This document shows positions 1 through 5,701 of a stretch of 5,701 nucleotides of DNA, in pieces. This DNA comes from Bacteroidales bacterium UBA1733 (GTDB taxonomy: Bacteria > Bacteroidota > Bacteroidia > Bacteroidales > UBA3663): assembly GCA_002315795.1 (NCBI GenBank), contig DCIF01000062.1, positions 4,543 to 10,243 on the forward strand, written 5' to 3'. The position numbers and the translations under genes are program-made. Within the stretch, counting starts at the first letter, position 1. Every line of letters begins with the position of its first letter. The notes beneath the pieces are model-generated. The model saw nothing but the letters and a program-made list of their open reading frames with translations. It ran no database searches and was not told the origin of the DNA.

Positions 1-147
1 CAGGACAAGTTCATCCGCGTGCATAAAAGTTATATCGTCTCCATCGACGAGATTCAGGAAATCGAACAGCTCTCCGTCACCGTAGCTGGCCAGAAGATTC
101 CTATCGGTGGCAGTTATCGCGATTCGTTGCTCCAGAAACTGTCATAG
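1..147 (+). CDS. LytTR-domain DNA-binding response regulator, C-terminal end (partial)
   Basis: Reading frame 1 is open from the window edge to a TAG at 145-147 and gives 48 residues. They match the end of a LytTR (LytR/AlgR-type) DNA-binding domain: an F-I-R-V-H-K-S-Y-I-V segment, then S-I-D-E-I-Q-E-I, a short beta-hairpin ending in K-I-P-I-G, and the closing S-Y-R-D-S-L-L-Q-K-L helix. In this family the domain normally follows a phospho-acceptor receiver domain, and the gene is often paired with a histidine kinase of the LytS/YehU kind; both would lie left of the window and cannot be seen. Proteins of this class act in the cytoplasm as transcription regulators. The gene is convergent with the protease operon and separated from it by a terminator, so a regulatory link is not supported. 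The family call is fairly firm; the target genes are unknown. Confidence 0.85.
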   Translation, partial: QDKFIRVHKSYIVSIDEIQEIEQLSVTVAGQKIPIGGSYRDSLLQKLS

Positions 148-172
148 CACTGCGACAACACTGTATTATGAT

Positions 173-239
173 AAGAATCCACCCTCACTAATAACTGCAG
201 TTAGCATTTAGTGAGGGTGGATTCTTTATTATCTTTTTT
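173..239 (+). terminator. Intrinsic terminator between convergent genes
   Basis: A perfect 19-bp inverted repeat (173-191 with 208-226) encloses a 16-base loop. On the plus strand it is followed by a T-rich stretch ending in six T's (234-239), the form of a Rho-independent terminator for the LytTR gene that stops 25 bases upstream. The loop contains a second perfect 12-bp palindrome (192-203, centred on CTGCAG), so the structure could extend or refold. On the minus strand the hairpin lies 38 bases past the metalloprotease stop and could also terminate the operon, but the tail there (ATTCTTATCATAATA) is a much poorer U-tract. Strong for the plus strand, possible for the minus strand. Confidence 0.85.
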
Positions 240-264
240 CATTCAACGCCAACGCGTCGAATGA

Positions 265-2685
265 TCATTTTTCCAGCAATGCCTGCGAAATAATCAGGCT
301 CAGATCTGTCCAGTGAGCCTTAGTAACGGCATCAGCCGCAGTGCTGGCCTTCGCCTTCTTCTGGATTTTGATGAGCTGAGACATCAGCAATGCACGCGCA
401 TCCGCACTCTCATTACCCTTGGCTGTCAGACGAGCGATCGCCGTGTTGACATAGGTACGCTGCAGATAGCGGCGGAAGGTATTGACGGTAGCATTGCTAT
501 CCAACTCACGGAATACCACTTTATACAAATCCTCCAGATACTCTGTTGGCTTGTAGTTCTGTGCCGAACGGTCTGCATATAGCTGCAAATCGGTAAGTGT
601 CTGCAGATTCAGCAGTGGTGTTGACTCCAGCACATAATCCACCTGCTGGAAGAGGTAGCGGTCAGGACGCTGCGCAATACGATACATCCAAGGCTCAGCA
701 ATCAGCCAGGTTGGCTTCTGGAAGAGGTTCTCGTCGAGCCACTTCAGCGCCTCTTTCTGCGTAGCCTTTGGCGTGATGCCATAGACATCGCCCTCCTGCT
801 CGATGCTCTTGAAGACGCGTGGCAGACCACCGATATTAGTAGCCACATGACGCAGATAACGCTGATATTGACCAAGCAGAGACTCATAGACCTGCTTCAG
901 GTTTTCGTTCATATCAGCCTCCTCCTTGGTCCACTCTGGCAACTGCTTGATGATATATTTCAGATTCTTCACACCATAGGTACTTGCCAACATGGAGTTG
1001 TCGCCAAGGTCTTCAGTCTGCGCCTTAGGATCATGGTCACGACCTTCGCCACCGAACCAGAGACGCGGATTATTAGCCAGGCTGTCAATGATGATCGGAT
1101 TCCAGAGCAGATGATCCTTCTCCTCATCACCCTGAGCCTCGTACATTGGCTTATAGCCGAACTCGATGGCCCACTTATCGTAATCGTTGATACGAGGATA
1201 GATACCTGCAGGACCGACATGATCTTCAGGTTGAGCCACGTAGTTGAAACGTGCATAGTCCATGATCGAAGAAGTGTGGCCATGAGCCTCCACCCAGGCC
1301 TTATCGCGCAACTTCTCTACCGGGGTAGCGCTCGAAGCTCCCATGTTGTGACGAAGTCCCAGCGTATGCCCAACCTCATGGCTGCTGACAAAACGGATCA
1401 GATCTCCCATCAGTTCATCGCTGAATTTCATCTTATGCGTACGATCGTCGATAGCACCAGCCTGAACCAGATACCAGTCATGCACCAGCTGCATCACATT
1501 GTGATACCAGCCGACATGGCTTTCCAGGATCTCACCGGTACGTGGGTCATGCACATTCGGACCGTAGGCATTCGGAATCGGACTTGCCAGATAACGGATC
1601 ACAGAGAAACGGGCGTCCTCCAGACTCATCGTCGAATCGTTTGGCCACTCCTCTCCTCGGATAGCGTTCTTCCAACCGGCCTGCTCGAAAGCTTTCTGCC
1701 AGTCATTGACACCAGCAATGAGGTAAGGAACCCACTGCTTAGGAGTAGCAGGATCGATGTAATAGACGATTGGTTTGATAGGCTCCACGAGCTCACCACG
1801 CTTCTGCTTCTCAACATCCTCGGGACGAGCTTCCAAGCGATATCGACAGATAAACTGGCGCGTCTTCACCTGCTGCTGGTCATCAGAGAACCAGGAGAAC
1901 TGATCAGCGAAATAACCTACACGAGGATCGGTCAGACGACGCTGCATAGGTTCTTTTGGCAACAGACGGAAAGAAGTGTTCAGCTGAATTGTGACCAGTC
2001 CGGTCTGCATACCAGCAGGGACCGACGAGCCACCGCCACGCGTTACTACAGGTCCGCCAGCAGGACGATCCTGCTGCTGATAAGCATAAGTCTTGCTGAC
2101 TGTCACTTCCGTATTGATCGGATAGGTGCGGATGCTCTCGATGAAACTTGATTCACGCTGCAGACCTCCCAGATTATATTGCTTCTTGCTACGGCTTGGC
2201 AGCGAAAAAGCCTGCGTATCGTCACTGAAGAGCTTCGTCACATTGACACGATAAGCCTCACCGACACGCTCAGCCTTGAACGAACCGAGGATAGGATTGG
2301 CCGAGCTGACCTGCACAGCCTTATAGATGGCGTCGTCTTCCGGAGCGTCTGCACCCAGGATCAGCGCACGTAATACGAGGCATGAGTCAGGTCCCTGCTC
2401 CCAGTAAACCGTCTGGTTGTTAATCATCTCACCACCATACTGACCTACGCCAACAGGAGCATTCGTGAAGCGTGTTACGGCCAGAATTGGCTGTCCGAGC
2501 ACACTGTCAGCTACCGTGAAATACCAGTCTTTACCCTTACGGCTCACCGTAAAAAGACCGTCCTTAGCTGGTGTAAACTGTTCCTTCGGACGCTGTGGAG
2601 CCTTCGGAGGCTCTGGTTTTTTCTTTGCCTCAGCCATAGGGATGGCTAAGAGAAAGGCAAAGAGACATGCAAATAACTTTTTCAT
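265..2685 (-). CDS. Secreted zinc-dependent metalloprotease (metzincin, DUF5118/DUF5117/DUF4953 family)
   Basis: Predicted zinc endopeptidase of about 806 residues. The N-terminus (MKKLFACLFAFLLAIPMAEA) is a type I signal peptide with an A-E-A cleavage site near residue 20, followed by a Lys/Pro-rich linker; no usable lipobox is seen, so a periplasmic or secreted protein is expected. The metzincin zinc site HEVGHTLGLRH is at residues 436-446 (DNA 1348-1380), giving three His ligands and the general-base Glu437. A candidate Met-turn, S-S-I-M-D-Y, follows with Met475. The family layout is a short N-terminal DUF5118, then DUF5117 (roughly residues 90-290), then the catalytic region and a long helical DUF4953 tail. 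The length is typical and no key residue is missing. ATG at 2685 is preferred; an in-frame TTG two codons upstream (2691) is possible but would put Ile ahead of the normal MKK start. The stop is TGA at 265-267. The gene begins 17 bases after the C10 protease stop, implying co-transcription. The exact substrate is unknown. Confidence 0.9.
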   Translation of the reverse strand: MKKLFACLFAFLLAIPMAEAKKKPEPPKAPQRPKEQFTPAKDGLFTVSRKGKDWYFTVADSVLGQPILAVTRFTNAPVGVGQYGGEMINNQTVYWEQGPDSCLVLRALILGADAPEDDAIYKAVQVSSANPILGSFKAERVGEAYRVNVTKLFSDDTQAFSLPSRSKKQYNLGGLQRESSFIESIRTYPINTEVTVSKTYAYQQQDRPAGGPVVTRGGGSSVPAGMQTGLVTIQLNTSFRLLPKEPMQRRLTDPRVGYFADQFSWFSDDQQQVKTRQFICRYRLEARPEDVEKQKRGELVEPIKPIVYYIDPATPKQWVPYLIAGVNDWQKAFEQAGWKNAIRGEEWPNDSTMSLEDARFSVIRYLASPIPNAYGPNVHDPRTGEILESHVGWYHNVMQLVHDWYLVQAGAIDDRTHKMKFSDELMGDLIRFVSSHEVGHTLGLRHNMGASSATPVEKLRDKAWVEAHGHTSSIMDYARFNYVAQPEDHVGPAGIYPRINDYDKWAIEFGYKPMYEAQGDEEKDHLLWNPIIIDSLANNPRLWFGGEGRDHDPKAQTEDLGDNSMLASTYGVKNLKYIIKQLPEWTKEEADMNENLKQVYESLLGQYQRYLRHVATNIGGLPRVFKSIEQEGDVYGITPKATQKEALKWLDENLFQKPTWLIAEPWMYRIAQRPDRYLFQQVDYVLESTPLLNLQTLTDLQLYADRSAQNYKPTEYLEDLYKVVFRELDSNATVNTFRRYLQRTYVNTAIARLTAKGNESADARALLMSQLIKIQKKAKASTAADAVTKAHWTDLSLIISQALLEK

Positions 2686-2702
2686 GATCAATTATTTATC
2701 GT

Positions 2703-4385
2703 TTACTTGACAAACACAACTTTACCTCGGCTGATAAGAAGACCTTTGGCGGAGGCATTTACACGATGGCCTGAAAGGCTGAACCATTCATCAGTCGGTT
2801 TCTCTGCAGAGACTTCCTCGATGCCCGTTGGAACAAACCAAATGGCATCTGACTCCTCTGTCAAAGAAGCAATCTTCCCGTCGGCGACTTCCATCACTGC
2901 AGCATTTGGCACACCGTCGGCTGTTCTGATAGGACTGAACGACTTTTCGGTGAATACAGGATTTCCTTCGCTATCATTCTCCTTACTATATCTCGTCCCG
3001 ATAAAGACATGGTAGCTACCATCAACCACTCCTTTCCCACTAATAGTTATGTTCCTTTTATTGATACCATTATTGTACAGTTGACAAACAGCTAATACAG
3101 TATTTTCCTGCTTCGCGAGCAAACATTCTTCTCCAGTCTCGATATTACGTGCCACGACATATAGATTGCCGTAATAAGGTTCAGCATCTGCATTCACAAG
3201 TTGGCCAGAAAAGTTGACTGCAATATGTGTACTATCTTTCTTTGAAATCGAAAGACTTCCTTTAACGTTCTCTTCCCACACTACCAATTTTGACTGATAG
3301 TCAGGAAAGGTTCCTGCAGGAGCCAAAGGAACATAACAACGCTGATCTTTAAAACCATTCATTCCAGCAAGTGTAAAGTAACCATCATCCTTACCACCCC
3401 ATCCCCAGTTCACATGAACCAGGCCCTGAGCATCATAACCATCAAGAATAAAGCAGTGTCCACCTGAAGAAGAAACACCGCCATAAATAATGGGATATTT
3501 CTGGGCAATATAGTGATAAAGATCGGTCTCAAATTCCAATGACGAACCTCCAAGCCAATTAGAACAGAACGGCAATCCCGCATCATATCCAAGATGTCTT
3601 CTTAGGGTGGCGCAAGCATCAGAAACTTGTGCCCCGCTTCCAGAGGAATTATATTCCATCTCGATGCTGGCACCCAATGCATTCATCAAAGCAGCTACGG
3701 CAGTGGCTTGTTCTTCAGTATAGCTCACATTCTTATAACTCTCAAGCATATTATCCCAATCAAAGTTGATGGTGTCAAGATCAATATAGTTGGTCTCAAG
3801 ACCTGTGCCAGGATCATAGCGATACGCGAGCTTACCCGTTCCATGAGCAGGATATTTATAATAATACATGGCCTGCGCCATGGCAGTTGCCACACATCCG
3901 GTAGGGTAATGTACCTCATTGCCGCCGCTTACATAAGTTGGACAAAGATTATTATAAGGAGCAGACTGATTCCAGTGCGTCTTAATGTAAGGATCGACAC
4001 TCTCTGGCAGGCCTTCAGGCAAGCCGGAAGCAAGAGTTGAGACATCAGTAGTCGCAAGGCAAGACTCCATATTCTGCATCCACCACTGTAATGCAGGATT
4101 CAATTGCGCCAAGTCAAAAGAAGAGTCTGAATAACCGAGCACGGGTTCCGTGTCTGTGTCGATAGCAAGGATCGCATAGCCAATGCCATCAGCGCCAGCA
4201 ACCACAAAGTGCTCCGTTCTGTGAAGAACGTCTATTTCAGGAGCAGTTGCACGTGTGGCCCGGCCAACAAGCAGATGCTGAGCAATCTGAATCAGCTCAC
4301 TTTCTGTCCTGTTTTCGGCCAGAAGACCCGTGCAAGCGCTGACCAGCGAGAAAGCGATGCTAAAAGTTCTTAATTTCATATCCAT
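2703..4385 (-). CDS. Family C10 cysteine protease (streptopain/interpain-like) with propeptide and C-terminal sorting-like tail
   Basis: Predicted secreted papain-fold endopeptidase of 560 residues. Numbering from the first ATG (4385): an export signal at about 1-23; a propeptide at about 24-133 that in this family keeps the zymogen inactive; the nucleophile in P-T-G-C-V-A-T-A-M-A-Q (Cys164, codon 3894-3896); the catalytic His in S-G-G-H-C-F-I-L-D-G-Y-D (His310, codon 3456-3458); and N-W-G-W-G-G at 326-331, the conserved Asn/Trp segment of the active site. Residues about 365-515 are a beta-rich extension absent from streptopain. The end (W-F-S-L-S-G-H-R-V ... K-G-L-L-I-S-R-G-K-V-V) resembles the short C-terminal type IX secretion sorting motif of Bacteroidales. 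The start is uncertain: a second ATG at 4379 (MKLRTF...) gives a cleaner signal peptide. A possible lipobox, V-S-A-C18, leaves open whether it is lipid-anchored. It lies 80 bases after the lipoprotein gene, behind a hairpin, and 17 bases before the metalloprotease. Family assignment is strong; substrate and location are inferred. Confidence 0.92.
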   Translation of the reverse strand: MDMKLRTFSIAFSLVSACTGLLAENRTESELIQIAQHLLVGRATRATAPEIDVLHRTEHFVVAGADGIGYAILAIDTDTEPVLGYSDSSFDLAQLNPALQWWMQNMESCLATTDVSTLASGLPEGLPESVDPYIKTHWNQSAPYNNLCPTYVSGGNEVHYPTGCVATAMAQAMYYYKYPAHGTGKLAYRYDPGTGLETNYIDLDTINFDWDNMLESYKNVSYTEEQATAVAALMNALGASIEMEYNSSGSGAQVSDACATLRRHLGYDAGLPFCSNWLGGSSLEFETDLYHYIAQKYPIIYGGVSSSGGHCFILDGYDAQGLVHVNWGWGGKDDGYFTLAGMNGFKDQRCYVPLAPAGTFPDYQSKLVVWEENVKGSLSISKKDSTHIAVNFSGQLVNADAEPYYGNLYVVARNIETGEECLLAKQENTVLAVCQLYNNGINKRNITISGKGVVDGSYHVFIGTRYSKENDSEGNPVFTEKSFSPIRTADGVPNAAVMEVADGKIASLTEESDAIWFVPTGIEEVSAEKPTDEWFSLSGHRVNASAKGLLISRGKVVFVK

Positions 4386-4394
4386 TGATATATA

Positions 4395-4439
4395 TTAAGG
4401 TGTCTAATTCCCTTGAATGAAAGAAATCAGACACCTTAA
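4395..4439 (-). promoter_or_regulatory. Inverted repeat (hairpin) in the leader of the C10 protease gene
   Basis: An 11-bp perfect inverted repeat, TTAAGGTGTCT at 4395-4405 with its complement at 4429-4439, encloses a 23-base loop. Three further pairs (4407-4409 with 4425-4427) follow one mismatch, so the stem can grow to about 15 positions. In the minus-strand transcript it begins 26 bases after the lipoprotein stop and ends 9 bases before the first protease ATG (15 before the second). It lacks a good U-tract (the tail reads TATATATCA), so it is a poor classical terminator. It may instead protect the 3' end of the upstream message, attenuate read-through, or limit ribosome access to the protease start. 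The structure is visible in the sequence; its function is inferred. Confidence 0.6.
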
Positions 4440-4453
4440 CACTATTATTCTTT

Positions 4454-4484
4454 GAAACCTAATAATTATTCCTCGTCATCGAAA
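4454..4484 (-). promoter_or_regulatory. Weak candidate Bacteroidota-type promoter ahead of the C10 protease
   Basis: Read on the minus strand, TTTC (4484-4481) is followed after 19 bases by TAGGTTTC (4461-4454). The Bacteroidota consensus is TTTG at -33 and TAnnTTTG at -7 with about 19-21 bases between, so spacing fits but the final G of each element is a C. It overlaps the last codons of the upstream lipoprotein gene and would start a transcript carrying the hairpin and then the protease. With two mismatches in an AT-rich gap this may be chance; operon read-through explains expression without it. Confidence 0.22.
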
Positions 4485-5362
4485 GACTGACCAGGGAATA
4501 AGAGGTAAAGGTTATAGCCATTAGCAGGACCCCATCCACCAAGACCTGGCATATACCAGTATGGAGCAATGACGAAGTACCTGATAGAGCCATCCTCATT
4601 ATAGACAGCACAGCTGTTTGCATCATACTGAGCCTGTGAATCAGAGAGGTAAGATGGATAATAAGCTCCGATCTCATTTTCTGCATCATACATGGTGTTG
4701 AAGTAGAAGACACCATCCCAAGAGATAAGACCCTTTGCAGAGAGATTGAAGGTCAACTTCTGGGTGTAGGTACCGCCACCTCCTGTAACATCATCTGTGT
4801 AAGGATTGTTGAAACGGAAGACAGAAGGATCATCGTCACGCTGCTCAATAGCTACATCAAAGACATCTTCATACCAGAAATCATCATACAACTGACCCAT
4901 ACCCAGGTTGTTCCACTTAACGACAGTAGCAGAACCTGTGAACTGAGAAGGAATCTGAACATAAGGATTGATGTCGGCATCTGCGAAACCGATGGTAAAG
5001 CTAAGAGCCTGACCTACAGGAGCAGAAGACTTGACAGAAACCTGAATCTGAGCGGTGGTAGCTCCCTCAGCGAACGAAGCCTGAAGAGGGAATTCGAAGT
5101 AATCGCCTGCACTGGCAATGACATTAAGAGTATAAGAAGCAGCAGCAGTTGCCTTTCTTACTACGTCGAGAGTGATGACCATTGGCTCAGAAGGATCCAG
5201 CTCAAAGCTCTTAGCATTGTCTGTAGAGAAACCGACAGCTGGACAACCAGCAGCTACTGGCTCGGTCGTTGAATCAGCAAACTCCATCTCAGCGTCTTTG
5301 CAAGAAACGAAGCTTACGAGAGCAAGACTTGCAAGACCGAAAAATATCTTATTGATTTTCAT
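4466..5362 (-). CDS. Surface-type lipoprotein of unrecognised family, SusCD/RagAB-associated
   Basis: This 298-residue protein is not a family I can name. The N-terminus is a lipoprotein signal peptide (MKINKIFFGLASLALVSFVS) ending at Cys21, which would be lipidated. The next residues, K-D-A-E, resemble the charged export signal that sends Bacteroidota lipoproteins to the outer face of the outer membrane. Residues about 40-150 alternate short beta-strands (M-V-I-T-L-D-V-V-R-K, A-Q-I-Q-V-S-V, S-F-T-I-G-F-A-D) in a Calx-beta or Ig-like pattern. Residues about 150-298 are rich in Trp, Tyr, Gly and Asp (D-D-F-W-Y-E-D, Y-W-Y-M-P-G-L-G-G-W-G) and look like a separate beta domain with exposed aromatics, as in ligand-binding accessory lipoproteins. 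No protease or hydrolase motif is seen. ATG at 5362 follows the SusD-like stop by 30 bases and a TAA ends it at 4466. Its position matches SusE/SusF-type accessory binders, so substrate capture is the best guess, by position only. Confidence 0.85.
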   Translation of the reverse strand: MKINKIFFGLASLALVSFVSCKDAEMEFADSTTEPVAAGCPAVGFSTDNAKSFELDPSEPMVITLDVVRKATAAASYTLNVIASAGDYFEFPLQASFAEGATTAQIQVSVKSSAPVGQALSFTIGFADADINPYVQIPSQFTGSATVVKWNNLGMGQLYDDFWYEDVFDVAIEQRDDDPSVFRFNNPYTDDVTGGGGTYTQKLTFNLSAKGLISWDGVFYFNTMYDAENEIGAYYPSYLSDSQAQYDANSCAVYNEDGSIRYFVIAPYWYMPGLGGWGPANGYNLYLLFPGQSFDDEE

Positions 5363-5392
5363 AATCGTCTATATTATTAAATGTAAAACGAC

Positions 5393-5701
5393 TTATTCCT
5401 CATCCGCAACTGGAGTTGGAGCAGGTACGGTCTGGTTATTATCAGACTCACTGATGCCAGGATTTGCATTGATCTCCTTCATTGGGATACGCCACAACAG
5501 GATAGGATCATTTGGCTGAATAACGAAAACAGCGGTTGGATCGAAAGCGCCACCACGGCGGTCAATACCCTTATTAAGACGCATCATATCATACCAGATA
5601 AGACCCTCACCCCAGAGCTCGATACGCTTCTGGAAGTAAACTGCCTCCTGTACGTTACCGTCACATACATACTCAGGGTTACGATAAGTCTTGACAAACT
5701 C
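5393..5701 (-). CDS. SusD/RagB-family outer-membrane lipoprotein, C-terminal end (partial)
   Basis: The frame is open from the right edge to a TAA at 5393-5395 and gives the last 102 residues. The hallmark C-terminal SusD/RagB block is present: F-Q-K-R-I-E-L-W-G-E-G-L-I-W-Y-D-M-M-R-L-N-K-G (about residues 23-45 from the edge), followed by W-R-I-P-M-K-E-I-N-A-N-P-G-I, the conserved closing motif. Family members sit as a lid on a SusC/RagA TonB-dependent channel in the outer membrane and capture glycans or oligopeptides. The last 15 or so residues, a Pro/Ala-rich acidic tail ending in V-A-D-E-E, run past the usual end point. The N-terminal part and the SusC partner should lie right of the window. 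Two secreted proteases downstream make a peptide-uptake (RagB-like) role more likely than glycan uptake, but that is inferred. Family assignment is very firm. Confidence 0.93.
   Translation of the reverse strand, partial: EFVKTYRNPEYVCDGNVQEAVYFQKRIELWGEGLIWYDMMRLNKGIDRRGGAFDPTAVFVIQPNDPILLWRIPMKEINANPGISESDNNQTVPAPTPVADEE

Noticed and set aside
1..239. The LytTR regulator as the controller of the protease operon.
   Set aside because: It is convergent, separated by a terminator, and no direct-repeat LytTR operator was seen in the visible operon gaps; the operon promoter itself lies outside the window.
847..2151. A 434-codon open frame on the plus strand opposite the metalloprotease gene.
   Set aside because: It lies wholly antisense to a gene with a clear signal peptide, zinc motif and full family length. 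Its translation is low in recognisable motifs and rich in Arg, His, Leu and Ile, as expected from a shadow frame.
2686..2691. TTG at 2691 as the start of the metalloprotease, giving two extra residues.
   Set aside because: ATG at 2685 gives a standard MKK signal peptide start; the TTG extension adds nothing and no Shine-Dalgarno sequence favours it.
3627..4040. A 137-codon plus-strand frame opposite the C10 protease.
   Set aside because: It covers the region encoding the conserved catalytic Cys block on the minus strand and its own translation shows no domain, signal peptide or plausible context.
5172..5519. A 115-codon plus-strand frame spanning the SusD-like and lipoprotein gene junction.
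   Set aside because: It runs antisense across two convincing lipoprotein ends, including the signal peptide region, and shows no recognisable protein features.

Overview
The window looks like a stretch of a Bacteroidota chromosome, most likely from the order Bacteroidales and in style close to Prevotella. The evidence is a SusD/RagB-family C-terminus, a lipoprotein whose cleavage-site cysteine is followed by Lys-Asp, a family C10 (streptopain/interpain-like) cysteine protease, and a long secreted metzincin of the DUF5117/DUF4953 type. Start codons also lack Shine-Dalgarno sequences and sit behind AT-rich leaders, as is usual in this phylum. The genus is an inference from these gene families, not from a marker gene.

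Layout from left to right. Positions 1-147 (+) are the 3' end of a LytTR-type DNA-binding regulator. A strong hairpin followed by a T-rich run (173-239) separates it from everything else, which lies on the minus strand and is transcribed towards it. In transcription order the minus-strand genes are: the 3' end of a SusD/RagB-like surface lipoprotein (5701-5393); a 298-residue lipoprotein of unrecognised family (5362-4466); a C10 cysteine protease with propeptide and C-terminal sorting-like tail (4385-2703); and a zinc metalloprotease of about 806 residues (2685-265). The gaps between them are 30, 80 and 17 bases, so they look like one operon. The 80-base gap is the only substantial one. It holds an 11-bp perfect inverted repeat ending just before the protease start, plus a weak match to the Bacteroidota promoter consensus.

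Taken together, the minus-strand genes suggest a surface nutrient-acquisition locus aimed at protein or peptides rather than glycans. A SusCD/RagAB-type outer-membrane importer (SusC partner expected beyond the right edge) would be served by an accessory surface-binding lipoprotein and two secreted endopeptidases of different catalytic classes. No glycoside hydrolase is present in the window. The substrate is inferred from gene content only. The LytTR regulator is convergent and behind a terminator, so nothing in the sequence shows that it controls the operon.

No tRNA, rRNA, CRISPR array, insertion sequence or long direct repeat was seen.
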